NCBI GenBank assembly: GCA_029203125.1
Contig: CP119317.1
Span: 496,001 to 560,000 of the forward strand
Source of the DNA: Candidatus Cohnella colombiensis
GTDB taxonomy: Bacteria > Bacillota > Bacilli > Paenibacillales > Paenibacillaceae
Length of the DNA stretch: 64,000 nucleotides
Direction: 5' to 3'
Shown here: one piece after another, positions 35,217 to 45,222 of the stretch
How the letters are laid out: each line of letters opens with the position of its first letter
How positions within the stretch are numbered: the stretch's first letter is position 1
Program-made: the position numbers and the translations under genes
The notes under the pieces: generated by a model
Told to the model about the DNA's origin: nothing
Seen by the model: only the letters and a program-made list of their open reading frames with translations
The model's database searches: none

Positions 35217-36104
35217 ATGAAGATTCGGAAAGCGATCATTCCCGCTGCGGGTTTAGGAACTAGATTTCTCCCTGCGACGAAGGCGATGCCGAAGGAAATG
35301 TTCCCTATCATCGACAAGCCAACGATTCAATATATCGTGGAGGAAGCCATCGAATCTGGGATTGAAGACATTATTATCGTTACAGGCAAAGGAAAGCGGG
35401 CAATCGAGGATCACTTCGATCATGCGTTTGAGCTAGAGAGTAACCTGGAAGAGAAAGGCAAGCTAAAGCTTTTGGAAGAGGTTCTAATTTCCTCGAAGGT
35501 AGATATTCATTATATTCGCCAGAAGGAACCAAAGGGATTAGGTCATGCAGTTTGGTGCGCACGACGATTCATTGGAAATGAACCTTTTGCCGTGCTACTC
35601 GGTGATGACATTGTTGAGTCCAAGGAGCCTTGCCTGAAGCAATTGATATCGCAGCACGAAGCGACAGGCTCATCTATCATCGGTGTGCAGCAAGTATCAG
35701 ATCAAGAGACGCATCGCTATGGCATTATTGATCCGATTCATTCCGATGGCAGACTCTATCAAGTGAGCAATTTCGTTGAAAAGCCTGCTCCCGGGCATGC
35801 ACCTTCTAATTTAGCGATTATGGGGAGATACATTTTAACTCCAGAAATTTTTCAGTTTTTAGCTCTTCATGAAACAGGTGCTGGTGGAGAAATTCAATTA
35901 ACAGACGCCATTCAATTATTGAATCAAATTCAGAATGTGTATGCGTACCAATTTCAAGGTAATCGATATGATGTAGGCGACAAGCTCGGTTATATTTTGA
36001 CGACGCTTGGTTATGCCCTTAAGAATGATGAGTTCCGAATTCCACTCTTGAAGGCGATGGAAGAAGTGCTCATTCGAGAGAAAATTCAGGAAGTTATTGC
36101 CTAG
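35217..36104 (+). CDS. galU: UTP-glucose-1-phosphate uridylyltransferase
   Basis: The 295-aa enzyme makes UDP-glucose from UTP and glucose-1-phosphate. The N-terminus has the nucleotide-binding IPAAGLGTRFLPATKAMPKE and later FVEKPAPGHAPSNLAIMGRY. I chose ATG 35217 with GGAGGA upstream; two in-frame ATGs at 35190 and 35199 lack a site. It supplies precursors for the polymer and, with the dehydrogenase gene downstream, UDP-glucuronate. Confidence 0.93.
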   Translation: MKIRKAIIPAAGLGTRFLPATKAMPKEMFPIIDKPTIQYIVEEAIESGIEDIIIVTGKGKRAIEDHFDHAFELESNLEEKGKLKLLEEVLISSKVDIHYIRQKEPKGLGHAVWCARRFIGNEPFAVLLGDDIVESKEPCLKQLISQHEATGSSIIGVQQVSDQETHRYGIIDPIHSDGRLYQVSNFVEKPAPGHAPSNLAIMGRYILTPEIFQFLALHETGAGGEIQLTDAIQLLNQIQNVYAYQFQGNRYDVGDKLGYILTTLGYALKNDEFRIPLLKAMEEVLIREKIQEVIA

Positions 36105-36119
36105 AAGGAGCAGAGTCTG

Positions 36120-36812
36120 ATGCCGCTTTATAGCAAGGATTTGGAATTGGTGAAGCCTGAGCTTTATGCCGTCAGAAATCTAGGTTCATATCCATTGCGT
36201 GATTTAAGAGCATACTTCGCAGTGAAGCGCGCATTCGACTTTACCGCTTCTCTGACAGCGATTGTGCTCTATTTACCTTTTTTTCTCGTTATCGCGATTT
36301 TAATAAAGCTGGAAGATCCTAAGGGACCAGTCTTATTTAAACAAGTGCGGATAGGGAAAAATGGTAAGCCTTTCTGGATGTATAAGTTTCGTTCGATGAT
36401 CTCGAATGCAGAAGAGCTGATCGAAGATTTATTAGATCAGAATGAGGTAAAAGGTGCAATGTTTAAAATGAAGGACGATCCCCGGGTGACGCGCCTCGGC
36501 AAGTTCATTCGAAAGACGAGTATCGACGAACTTCCTCAGCTATGGAATGTTCTTAAAGGCGATATGAGCTTAGTTGGTCCACGTCCTTCATTGCCGAAGG
36601 AAGTGGCGCAATATAGCACTTACGATCGTCAGAGATTACTTGTAACCCCTGGATGTACAGGGTTATGGCAAGTAAGCGGGCGAAATGGACTTTCATTCGC
36701 GGAGATGGTGGAGCTAGATTTAATGTACATTCAGCGTCAAAGCATCGCCTTGGACATACGGTTAATTCTGAAAACGATATGGGTCATGATTGTTCCGAAA
36801 AATGCTTATTAA
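36120..36812 (+). CDS. Undecaprenyl-phosphate sugar-1-phosphate transferase (priming enzyme)
   Basis: The 230-aa protein starts repeat-unit synthesis by moving a sugar-1-phosphate onto undecaprenyl phosphate. It has the C-terminal catalytic half of the WcaJ/WbaP family: KRAFDFTASLTAIV membrane hairpin, then KFRSMISNAEEL, TRLGKFIRKTSIDELPQLWNVLKGDMSLVGPRP and TPGCTGLWQVSGRN. The N-terminal multi-helix domain of WcaJ is absent, as in monotopic enzymes. AAGGAG precedes the ATG. The sugar is probably a hexose phosphate; which one is unknown. Confidence 0.93.
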   Translation: MPLYSKDLELVKPELYAVRNLGSYPLRDLRAYFAVKRAFDFTASLTAIVLYLPFFLVIAILIKLEDPKGPVLFKQVRIGKNGKPFWMYKFRSMISNAEELIEDLLDQNEVKGAMFKMKDDPRVTRLGKFIRKTSIDELPQLWNVLKGDMSLVGPRPSLPKEVAQYSTYDRQRLLVTPGCTGLWQVSGRNGLSFAEMVELDLMYIQRQSIALDIRLILKTIWVMIVPKNAY

Positions 36813-36839
36813 TCGGCAAGTTGCGAGGAGTATGTAGAG

Positions 36840-38225
36840 ATGAAGGTTACAGTCATTGGTACGGGATATGTCGGCTTAGCGACAGGGATCTCACTAGCTT
36901 ATCTAGGTCATCAGGTAAGCTGTGTCGACATCGCTTGGGATAAAATCATGGGGCTAAGAGAAGGTAAGCTTCCCATCTATGAACCTGGGTTAGACGACTT
37001 ATTCATGCAAGCAAGAGCAAATCTTTTGTTCACGACATCGTATATTGAGGCAATTGAGCAGTCGGAGGTTGTATTTATTACGGTGGGCACACCGGCTAAC
37101 GTGGATGGCTCCCCAAATCTGACGTATTTATTCGCTGCAGTAGACGAAGTGCTTACATGTATTCGTGCAGTTAATCAACCGATCATTCTCGTTAACAAAA
37201 GCACTGTGCCCGTCGGAACAGCAGACTTGATCGCTGAACGAGTAGCTGAATCTGGATTATCTGATTATATTACAATCGCATCAAATCCGGAGTTTCTCAG
37301 TCAAGGTAACGTTGTGAGTGATACGTTATATCCAGAACGAATCGTGATTGGTGGTAACGATCATGCGTGGCGCGTCCTAAGTCAATTGTATGAAGCGATT
37401 GAGTTACAGCGCTTCGATGCTCCTGATCGCACACCCCGCACGCATGAAAAGCAAGTAATTCCGATACTTTGTGTTGATACAAGAAGTGCTGAGCTAGCCA
37501 AATATGCGGCTAACGCTTTTCTAGCGATGAAGATTAGCTTTATTAATGAAATTGCAAATGTATGCGACCGTGTAGGTGCCGACGTCTCGCTTGTTGCCTC
37601 TGTAATTGGTAAGGATCCGCGTATTGGCGCCTCATTCCTTAGAGCGGGAATCGGATATGGGGGGAGTTGTTTCCCTAAAGACACCAAGGCATTACAGTAT
37701 ATTGCAGATACGAGTGGGTACGAATTTAAGCTGCTATCTGCGGTCATCGAGGTGAACAATGAGCAGAAATATCGTGTCATTGAAATCCTCCGCCAGCAAT
37801 TCGATTCTTTATACGGCAGGAAGGTGGCCATCCTCGGCCTCACCTTCAAGCCGGGTACGGATGATTTGAGAGAGGCGCCAAGTATACCGATTGTTCATTC
37901 ACTATTAAGCTCAGGCTGTGAAGTATACGTGCACGATCCGATTGCATTAGACAAGGCAAGAGAGCTGTTACCTGCAACTGTAAATTTTATGGCGCATTGG
38001 TCAGATGCTCTACGAGATGCAGATGCTGCAATTCTGCTTACGGAATGGCCAGAGTATGTGACCATTCGAGCAGATGATATTCTCGCGTTGATGAATTACC
38101 CGCTGTTCATTGATGGTCGAAACGTGATGGATTCAAAGGAATGGAATGGAATTCAATATAGAGGGGTTGGCTTGAGACAAAGTGAACATAAGCGTATTAA
38201 TTCCAACATATTGCAGAGTAAATGA
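36840..38225 (+). CDS. UDP-glucose 6-dehydrogenase family protein
   Basis: The 461-aa enzyme has an N-terminal NAD-binding fold (VIGTGYVGLATGISLAYLG), the middle domain with the catalytic Cys in RAGIGYGGSCFPKDTKAL, and a C-terminal UDP-binding domain with LGLTFKPGTDDLREAPS. It oxidises UDP-glucose to UDP-glucuronate, so the polymer is probably acidic. GCGAGGAG precedes the ATG. The 3' end overlaps the next gene by 44 bases. Confidence 0.92.
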   Translation: MKVTVIGTGYVGLATGISLAYLGHQVSCVDIAWDKIMGLREGKLPIYEPGLDDLFMQARANLLFTTSYIEAIEQSEVVFITVGTPANVDGSPNLTYLFAAVDEVLTCIRAVNQPIILVNKSTVPVGTADLIAERVAESGLSDYITIASNPEFLSQGNVVSDTLYPERIVIGGNDHAWRVLSQLYEAIELQRFDAPDRTPRTHEKQVIPILCVDTRSAELAKYAANAFLAMKISFINEIANVCDRVGADVSLVASVIGKDPRIGASFLRAGIGYGGSCFPKDTKALQYIADTSGYEFKLLSAVIEVNNEQKYRVIEILRQQFDSLYGRKVAILGLTFKPGTDDLREAPSIPIVHSLLSSGCEVYVHDPIALDKARELLPATVNFMAHWSDALRDADAAILLTEWPEYVTIRADDILALMNYPLFIDGRNVMDSKEWNGIQYRGVGLRQSEHKRINSNILQSK

Positions 38226-39132
38226 TTTAGATCGTTGCCTGAACGGCATTTACTCCCAAACAATTAAACCTGCTGAGGTCATCGTTGTTGTAAGAGAAGA
38301 CGATCATGAAACTTTGCAATATATGGAGGGGCTAATACCTTCAGATATTAACCTAAAGGTTGCATTAATTGCCATTCCAGGTGTTGTGCAAGCGTTGAAT
38401 CGAGGGCTTCAGGAAGTGTCGGGTGATGTTGTTGCAATCACAGATGATGATTCTGAGCCCTATGTTCATTGGTTGGAACGACTGAAGCTTACTTTCGAAC
38501 AAAATCCAGAAGTTGTTGGGGTAGGTGGACGCGATTGGATTCATCAGGATGGCTCGATCATCGATCAAGAGGCAGACATCGTTGGCAAAATACAATGGTT
38601 CGGCAGGAAGATCGGCAATCACCATCTTGGTAATGGAAGGGCAAGAGAGGTTGATTTTTTGAAAGGTGTAAATTGTGCATACCGCACTGTTCCTCTGCAA
38701 GAGATCGGATTCGATCAGCGGTTGCTAGGTAATGGTGCCCAGGTGCATTGGGAGCTTGGCATTGGACTTGCTCTCAAACGCAAGGGATGGAAGTTAATCT
38801 ACAATCCTGCCATTGGAGTGGGCCACTATCCTTCCCAACGGTTTGACGAGGATCAACGTAATGAGTTTAATCGTTTGGCTATAAGAAATGCGATTCACAA
38901 TGAAACGATGATTATGCTTGAACATTTGCCCTTTTTTAATAGGGCTATTTTTATTTGTTGGGCATTGCTCATTGGAACGATGAGCTCGCCAGGGCTGCTA
39001 CAGCTTTTTCGAGTGGTAATGAAGAGGGATGCAAAGGCGGGTACTCGATTTCATGCAGTGATGGAAGGACGTTTCATGGGGTATAAGAGTTGGATCAAAT
39101 ATCAGAAATTAGCGGGAGGTCCACACAGATGA
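38182..39132 (+). CDS. Family 2 glycosyltransferase
   Basis: The 316-aa GT-A fold enzyme starts at a GTG inside the dehydrogenase gene, with ISVLIPTYCRVNDLDRCLNGIYSQT. The metal-binding acidic motif is ITDDDSEPYVHW, and a C-terminal helix suggests membrane association. It adds one sugar of the repeat unit; donor and linkage unknown. It overlaps the next gene by four bases (ATGA). Confidence 0.88.
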   Translation: MNISVLIPTYCRVNDLDRCLNGIYSQTIKPAEVIVVVREDDHETLQYMEGLIPSDINLKVALIAIPGVVQALNRGLQEVSGDVVAITDDDSEPYVHWLERLKLTFEQNPEVVGVGGRDWIHQDGSIIDQEADIVGKIQWFGRKIGNHHLGNGRAREVDFLKGVNCAYRTVPLQEIGFDQRLLGNGAQVHWELGIGLALKRKGWKLIYNPAIGVGHYPSQRFDEDQRNEFNRLAIRNAIHNETMIMLEHLPFFNRAIFICWALLIGTMSSPGLLQLFRVVMKRDAKAGTRFHAVMEGRFMGYKSWIKYQKLAGGPHR

Positions 39133-40250
39133 AAGTAGGCATCATCATGCCTCTTGGTCACATGAAGGGTGGCGCCGAAATCATGCTGTTGCACCTGCTT
39201 CGTGCGAACAAGCAAACGGAAGGTGTTGACTATACGATCATCTTCTTTGAACGAGGGCCGCTCGTTACAGCAGTAGAACAGCTAGGCTATCCGGTTCAAG
39301 TGTATGAAACCGGTAGATTACGTCATGTGATCGCCTATACCCGAGCTGTCCATTGGTTGTACAGGTGGATCAAGCGAGAAAAGATTGGAATAGCGCTGTC
39401 ATGGATGAGCAAAGGACATCTATATGCGGGTCTTGCAGCAAAACTGGCAGGTATTGATGCCGTATGGTTTCAGCATGGAGTTGCTGCACGGACATTGATG
39501 GAGCGTTGTATTAATGCCATTCCAGCAGCAGCCGTATTATGTCCGTCTCAAATTTCTAAAGCCTCACAATTGAAGAATAATCCGAAAGTGAGAACAGAAG
39601 TGCTTCATCCAGGAGTGGATCTAAAGCTGTTTGAAGTACGATCGTTACCCTCGCAAGAAGAGACACGAACGAAGTTAGGACTTCCCCATCCCTCTCGTAT
39701 CGTTGGCATTGTAGCCAGGCTACAGCGTTGGAAAGGGGTTCATGTTTTTGTAGAAGCAGCAACTTATCTTAAGGATAAGTATCCAGATGTACATTTTGTC
39801 ATCGTGGGTGGAAGTCACCCGTCTGAACCGGATTATTTGGCACAATTGCAACAACAATCAAGTGCTGCAGAGATGACCGATCGAATCTATTTTGCAGGTT
39901 ATCAACCTGATGTACCGAGCTGGATGCAGGCAATGGATATCGTTGTACATAGCACAGTAGGAATTGAGCCATTCGGAATGACGATTATTGAAGGGATGGC
40001 GCTTGGGAAGGCAGTCATCGCTGCCGCAGCGGGAGGTCCGCTAGAAATTGTGGCGCATGGGGAAAATGGATTGCTCGTACCTATAAATCGAGCAACTGAA
40101 TTAGCACAAGCGATTTCGCAGCTTCTAAAAGATGAAGAAGAGTATCGCAAGCTATGCTTGGAAGGTCGGAAGCGGGCAGAACAGTTCAGTACGCAGCGGC
40201 TGTCCGAGGGTATGGCCGTTATTTTACAATCGTTGAGAATAGGAGCTTGA
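39129..40250 (+). CDS. Family 4 glycosyltransferase
   Basis: The 373-aa GT-B enzyme begins MKVGIIMPLGHMKGGAEIML and has the EX7E pattern in GIEPFGMTIIEGMALGKAVI. Nucleotide-sugar binding is seen in IVGIVARLQRWKGVHVFVEA. ATG 39129 has GGGAGG upstream and is coupled to the previous stop. It acts at the cytoplasmic membrane face on lipid-linked intermediates; specificity unknown. Confidence 0.9.
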   Translation: MKVGIIMPLGHMKGGAEIMLLHLLRANKQTEGVDYTIIFFERGPLVTAVEQLGYPVQVYETGRLRHVIAYTRAVHWLYRWIKREKIGIALSWMSKGHLYAGLAAKLAGIDAVWFQHGVAARTLMERCINAIPAAAVLCPSQISKASQLKNNPKVRTEVLHPGVDLKLFEVRSLPSQEETRTKLGLPHPSRIVGIVARLQRWKGVHVFVEAATYLKDKYPDVHFVIVGGSHPSEPDYLAQLQQQSSAAEMTDRIYFAGYQPDVPSWMQAMDIVVHSTVGIEPFGMTIIEGMALGKAVIAAAAGGPLEIVAHGENGLLVPINRATELAQAISQLLKDEEEYRKLCLEGRKRAEQFSTQRLSEGMAVILQSLRIGA

Positions 40251-40252
40251 AC

Positions 40253-41668
40253 TTGAATATCCGTATGAGTAAGCTACTAGACGAGCGATGGGTCAGAGCG
40301 ATTGCCATTGCAGGTTTTATTGCCCTAATGGGTTATATGGTAGGCAAGCTGACGCTCGATCCGAGTAAAGTAAGACTATTGCTCGCATCGGCTTTCATTC
40401 TCATCTTAATGTCGTTTAGCCTGCGCAAGCCTCAAATTTCGTTGTATATGCTTCTCTTTTTCCTGCCTATGCTTGGTTTTATTAGACGAACATTAATTCC
40501 AGTAGCAGGATGGAATTCACTAGATCCGCTTGTGCTTGTTAGTCCTGCCATCGCTTTTCTTCTCGTCTTTCATTGGTTCTATTTAACCTACATTCGCCGG
40601 ACAGCAGCGGTAACTTATACCCCCCTATTTCGAATGATTGTTTGGATGCTCATTGTGGACTGCATTCAAATTTTCAACCCGGCACAAGGAAGCTTATTTA
40701 CAGGCTTCGCGGGAGTTTTATTTTACATCGTTCCGATGTGCTATTACTTTGTCGGTCGTGAATATTTGGATGCCAAGCGAATGAAGTTTATCCTAGCAAC
40801 GGTTTATAGCATTGGATTACTTGTGGCTTTATATGGATATAAACAATATTACTTTGGATACTACTCCTTCGAAGAAATGTGGGTTGAGATATCCGGATAT
40901 ACAGCGCTCAAGGTTTATAACATTATGAGGCCGATCTCTTCTTTTTCGAGTGCTTCTGAGTATGCTTTTTATTTGGCCATTGCGATCGTAATTGGTTGGG
41001 TTTATGTGCTGCGTAGTAAAGGTGGACTTAAGATTGTCGGGTTATTAGGGACTGTGTTTCTCTATTCCGCATTGTTCGTCGAATCTGCTCGGGGAGCGAT
41101 CGTTACGGTTACATTAGCATTGGTGGTCATCTCCATCCTCCATGCGCGTAAGCTGTCCAATAAAATTGCAATTACGATTATCGCATCTTTGGTGCTAACC
41201 GGTCTATTTATAGGAATGTCAAAGTTAAATACAACGAACGACCTGATCTATCATTCAGTCATTGGATTAACAGACCCGTTAGGTGAACAATCTACAACGA
41301 TTGGCCATGTAGATAGAATGTTTGAAGGTTTTATTAAAGGATTTTCGAGCCCACTGGGACATGGGCTGGGAAGTACAACGATCGCTGCGGGTAAATTTAA
41401 TAGTGCTTCCGTAAGCTCAGAAGTCGACCTTAGCAATCAATTTATTGCGACTGGCTTTGTAGGTGGCATTCTGTATTTAATTAGCATGATTATTATATTA
41501 AAGCTTGCCATTCAGCATGCTCGAAGAAGTGCGATCCATCTTACGATTTTGGGTGTTCTCATTGCACAGGCGGGTCAGTGGCTTAATGGCGGACATTATT
41601 CAACCGTCGTTCTCATTTGGTTGTTGATCGGTTTTCTAGATAAATCTACGCTGCAGAAAGAGGAGTAG
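40253..41668 (+). CDS. Wzy-type polymerase / O-antigen ligase-like membrane protein
   Basis: The TTG start follows AGGAG and lies two bases after the previous stop; an upstream in-frame start (40154) is inside the previous gene. The 471-aa product has about 11 membrane helices and the Wzy_C-type motif FVESARGAIVTV in the large periplasm-facing loop region. It polymerises flipped repeat units at the outer membrane face of the cytoplasmic membrane. It is the only polymerase candidate in the operon. Confidence 0.85.
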   Translation: MNIRMSKLLDERWVRAIAIAGFIALMGYMVGKLTLDPSKVRLLLASAFILILMSFSLRKPQISLYMLLFFLPMLGFIRRTLIPVAGWNSLDPLVLVSPAIAFLLVFHWFYLTYIRRTAAVTYTPLFRMIVWMLIVDCIQIFNPAQGSLFTGFAGVLFYIVPMCYYFVGREYLDAKRMKFILATVYSIGLLVALYGYKQYYFGYYSFEEMWVEISGYTALKVYNIMRPISSFSSASEYAFYLAIAIVIGWVYVLRSKGGLKIVGLLGTVFLYSALFVESARGAIVTVTLALVVISILHARKLSNKIAITIIASLVLTGLFIGMSKLNTTNDLIYHSVIGLTDPLGEQSTTIGHVDRMFEGFIKGFSSPLGHGLGSTTIAAGKFNSASVSSEVDLSNQFIATGFVGGILYLISMIIILKLAIQHARRSAIHLTILGVLIAQAGQWLNGGHYSTVVLIWLLIGFLDKSTLQKEE

Positions 41669-41670
41669 AC

Positions 41671-42936
41671 ATGAGGATTGCTTGGATTGGCCCGATGCCG
41701 AATAACGATGGTGGGGCTAAGGGTGTAGGAAGAATGATTTTGCTCGAGCTTGCCAAACAGGGTATAGAAGTCGATTGCTATTTTCCTGGGAAGCCTGCGG
41801 ACTTGCCGAAGGAGCTCGTTCGTGAGGAGAAGCTTAAGATTTATTGCCAGCCTTCGAATTGGGAATGGAACCGCTGGTATAGTCGAAGCAACTTCATGAA
41901 GTTTCTAACCGGACAGTTGGCGAATTTAAAGTGTGAGGTAAAGCTTGCGAAGCTGCTTGTAGAACAGCATCAGCGCAACCCCTATGACCTGGTGTATCAG
42001 TTTTCTCATATCGAAATTCATGCGTTGAAAAAGTATAAAAAGAAGCTTCCTCCCATTGTCATCCATCCGAGTGTACACGCAGCAGGAGAGCTAAGATGGC
42101 ATCGTAAAGAAGCACATCTATCTCGCCAATCAGAGCCATTGTTTAAGCAAATCGCTGTTCGATTGTTGCTCATGACACGCTCGTACGTGCAGCGTCGACA
42201 TATTCGAGTGGCCAATCATGTGCTTAGCTTAAGCGAGAATTTCGCTAAAGAGATGACTCAAGATTATCGTCTCAGCCCAATGAAGAAAATGTATTACGTG
42301 CCTAATCCGATTGATCTTGAGCGCTATCATCCCAATCCCAATGCGATCAAATATGATGCGGATGGTCGAATGACATTTTTATTCGTATCTCGAATCGCGG
42401 TGCGTAAAGGGGTTGAGATGATGGTAGAGCTCTCCCATCGTTTAAGCGATATGAAGGATCAGATTCATATTCTGATCGTAGGCAATCATTCGTTATGGTC
42501 CGATTATCGGGGGCTGCTACGTCAATTGAATACAGATGTGGGAACCTATGTAGGCAAGCTGACAGGCAATAAGATGAACTCGATCTATCATGCAGTCGAT
42601 GCGCTCATTCAGCCTAGTCATTATGAGCCGTTCGGTCTTACGGTTGGAGAAGCTTTAGCGAGCGGTCGTCCGGTAATCGCAAGTGACAAGGTCGGTGCTG
42701 CTGAAGGTGTAGATGAGCGTTGCTGTCGAACGTTCACAGCAGGTGATATGGATCAACTTGAACAATGCGTTCGTAAGCTCTACGCCGATTTGAACTCCAC
42801 ACAAGCCATTGAAATTGCAACGTTAGCTCGCTCGGAGGCTGTGCGCTTATATTCGAATCCGGTTGTCGTGTCTCATCTCGTCTCGATCTTGCATGAGATT
42901 GCCGGAGCTTCTGAAGTGGCATGTGCGCGTGAATAA
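41671..42936 (+). CDS. Family 4 glycosyltransferase
   Basis: The 421-aa protein has a GT-B C-terminal half with LFVSRIAVRKGVEMMVEL and SHYEPFGLTVGEALASGRPVI (EX7E). The N-terminal half is longer than usual and contains a Lys/Arg-rich stretch near 105-175 (HALKKYKKKLPPIVIHPS), probably a membrane contact. It starts two bases after the polymerase stop. Confidence 0.88.
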   Translation: MRIAWIGPMPNNDGGAKGVGRMILLELAKQGIEVDCYFPGKPADLPKELVREEKLKIYCQPSNWEWNRWYSRSNFMKFLTGQLANLKCEVKLAKLLVEQHQRNPYDLVYQFSHIEIHALKKYKKKLPPIVIHPSVHAAGELRWHRKEAHLSRQSEPLFKQIAVRLLLMTRSYVQRRHIRVANHVLSLSENFAKEMTQDYRLSPMKKMYYVPNPIDLERYHPNPNAIKYDADGRMTFLFVSRIAVRKGVEMMVELSHRLSDMKDQIHILIVGNHSLWSDYRGLLRQLNTDVGTYVGKLTGNKMNSIYHAVDALIQPSHYEPFGLTVGEALASGRPVIASDKVGAAEGVDERCCRTFTAGDMDQLEQCVRKLYADLNSTQAIEIATLARSEAVRLYSNPVVVSHLVSILHEIAGASEVACARE

Positions 42937-42956
42937 ATGGGAGGCTGCAGAAGCGG

Positions 42957-44330
42957 ATGAATGAAAGTACAGCAGCACGTCAAAGCTCACTGATGGCCAG
43001 AACTGCTCAAACCTTCTTCAGTATGTTCGGTGTGCTCGGGATTGGCGTCTTGTCCGCCATCATATTATCTCGTGGGTTATCGCCAGAGGATCGTGGCATA
43101 TTTCTAGGAATCTCCATGTATAGCGGTTTTATCTTAGGTCTATGTGATGTTGGCATCTATATGACGACGATTTATCTATGGGGCAAAGGAGCAGTAGAAC
43201 AGAGGGCAGATATCTTCAAAACCTTGTTGGTATGGGCTCTGGTCACTGGCGGAGTTGCAGTAGTGGTCGTTCTATTCGTCACACAGTGGCTGATCGAGGG
43301 GCATCTAGTAGGTGAGATTCGAATGGCTGCCTATGTGCTCTATGCAACGATGTTGACAGGCCCGTTAGCGAGTATGCTCTCAGGGGTGCTAGCCGCACAG
43401 CAACGCTTCTCGCTCATTAACCTCATCCGTGTGGGAGTACCGGGTACTCTTACTGTATTGTGGCTAATGTATTACCTGACAGGAATATTGAGTATAATCG
43501 CATGCTTATATACAACTGCGCTCATCTCCTTTAGTAGTTTAATTCCTTATTTATGGCAGTCTCGTAGACTTCTGATGTCTCGGGGGAAATTCAGACTTTC
43601 GATCTTCCGCACTGGGATATGGTATGCGTTGAAAAGCTTTGGAGGTTCAGTCATTACGGTGCTAGGCAACAGCGGAACACAAATATTACTCTTTTCGCTT
43701 ACTCCAGCTGCACTGGCATTTTATCAAACAGCGAGTAGTGCGACAGGCGTCTTATGGTCAATTCCGAAGGCGATTGGATTAACGAGCTTTCCGTATATGG
43801 TCATCGTAGATCGAACACAGCTACATGAGAAAATGTGTCGCTTCTTCCGACTTACAATTCTGTTTACCGGTTTAGGGGCGATTGCACTCGGATCGGTTAT
43901 CCCCTATCTGATCCCACTATTTTTCGGAGATGCGTATGCACCCGCAATTTGGCCTGCGCTCCTGTTGCTTCCAAACGCCTTGTTTGGTGGATTATCAGAC
44001 TTGTTGGGCAATGCGCTTAACAGTACAGGAAGAACACTGCACAATACGATTGCAACAGGCTGTTATGTGAGTGTTGCTTTGGGAAGTATGACCTTGACAC
44101 TCGATGCTTGGGGAATCAGCGGTGCTGCCATTTCGATGGGACTCGGCTTTCTGATCAGCTTTATCGTTCGTTATTTGTGGTACTCCTATACGATTCAACG
44201 AATCTCGGTTAGACAATTGCTTCCTGCGTACGGAGATCTGAAGGCTGTCGTTCAGATGGGATTAACAATGATGAAGAAGCGCGACCATCGAGTGAAAGCC
44301 AAACTTACAATGAAAGAAGGTTCCTCATGA
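42957..44330 (+). CDS. Wzx-type repeat-unit flippase (MOP superfamily)
   Basis: The 457-aa protein has 12 to 14 membrane helices with the polysaccharide flippase N-terminus (MARTAQTFFSMFGVLGIGVLSA, then LSRGLSPEDRGIFLGISMYS). It moves lipid-linked repeat units across the membrane for the Wzy polymerase. A GAGG-like site precedes the ATG. It overlaps the next gene by four bases. Confidence 0.9.
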   Translation: MNESTAARQSSLMARTAQTFFSMFGVLGIGVLSAIILSRGLSPEDRGIFLGISMYSGFILGLCDVGIYMTTIYLWGKGAVEQRADIFKTLLVWALVTGGVAVVVVLFVTQWLIEGHLVGEIRMAAYVLYATMLTGPLASMLSGVLAAQQRFSLINLIRVGVPGTLTVLWLMYYLTGILSIIACLYTTALISFSSLIPYLWQSRRLLMSRGKFRLSIFRTGIWYALKSFGGSVITVLGNSGTQILLFSLTPAALAFYQTASSATGVLWSIPKAIGLTSFPYMVIVDRTQLHEKMCRFFRLTILFTGLGAIALGSVIPYLIPLFFGDAYAPAIWPALLLLPNALFGGLSDLLGNALNSTGRTLHNTIATGCYVSVALGSMTLTLDAWGISGAAISMGLGFLISFIVRYLWYSYTIQRISVRQLLPAYGDLKAVVQMGLTMMKKRDHRVKAKLTMKEGSS

Positions 44331-45208
44331 ATACGTCGCTGGACATTCCACTCTTTCAGTTTACAGTATGCATATGTACGAGAAACCGTCCGGAAGATCT
44401 GGTGAGAGCACTTCGCTCGATTCAACATTCTGTGTTCCAGGTTCATGAAGTCATTGTCTCGGATGACAGCACCGATGATCGAACGGAACAGGTCATACAT
44501 GCTGATTTTCCTGAAGTGAAATATATAAGAGGACCGAAAATGGGGTTGTCTGCGAATCGTAATCATGCAATTCGTGCGGTAACTGGGACGCATCTGCTTT
44601 TCATAGATGATGATGTCATTCTATCCTTTGATTTCTTTCTTCAGATCGTGAACATGTATCGTAGACATGAAGCGAACTATGGTAATCAGATCATTATTAC
44701 AGGGTTGGAAAATAAGAATGGTGTGATCATCTTTCCTCATGATCAGACGTTTCTTGGCTTTCAAAACCGACCCTATGGAACAGGAGAACCACTTCATACG
44801 CTAGTCATTAATAGTAGCGTCTTTCCATTAGCTGTATTTCAGCACATGAAATTCGATGAGCAGCTTGTTTATGGCTATGAAGAAGTAGATTTAGCAACAC
44901 GCGCTGTAAGAGGCGGATATCCGATTCTACTAACGAAGGATGCTATCAATATGCATTATCCGTCTGAAATCAATCGGGACTACTATAAACCACACCTAGT
45001 GACCTCCAGATTATATGTGACGTTCAAACGATACTTTTTTACGGAGAGAAAGCGGCTTAAGGCGCTTTCTTTTTTTGTGATTGCTACGGGTCACACTTTG
45101 CTCCACGCGATAAAGACAGAGGGGAAGCAGGGAGTGATTCGAGCCTGTAAAGCCATTTCCAATTCACTCAAATATATGCGTGTTTATCTCAAAGAACGAA
45201 GAGCTTAA
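44327..45208 (+). CDS. Family 2 glycosyltransferase
   Basis: The 293-aa GT-A enzyme has VCICTRNRPEDLVRALRSIQ, VSDDSTDDRTEQV and the metal site LLFIDDDVILSFDF. A later EEVDLATRAVRGGY segment resembles the ED-x-D-L acceptor-site pattern of GT2 enzymes. It ends 14 bases before the next start. Sugar unknown. Confidence 0.88.
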   Translation: MNTSLDIPLFQFTVCICTRNRPEDLVRALRSIQHSVFQVHEVIVSDDSTDDRTEQVIHADFPEVKYIRGPKMGLSANRNHAIRAVTGTHLLFIDDDVILSFDFFLQIVNMYRRHEANYGNQIIITGLENKNGVIIFPHDQTFLGFQNRPYGTGEPLHTLVINSSVFPLAVFQHMKFDEQLVYGYEEVDLATRAVRGGYPILLTKDAINMHYPSEINRDYYKPHLVTSRLYVTFKRYFFTERKRLKALSFFVIATGHTLLHAIKTEGKQGVIRACKAISNSLKYMRVYLKERRA

Positions 45209-45222
45209 CGGGATGGAGGCGA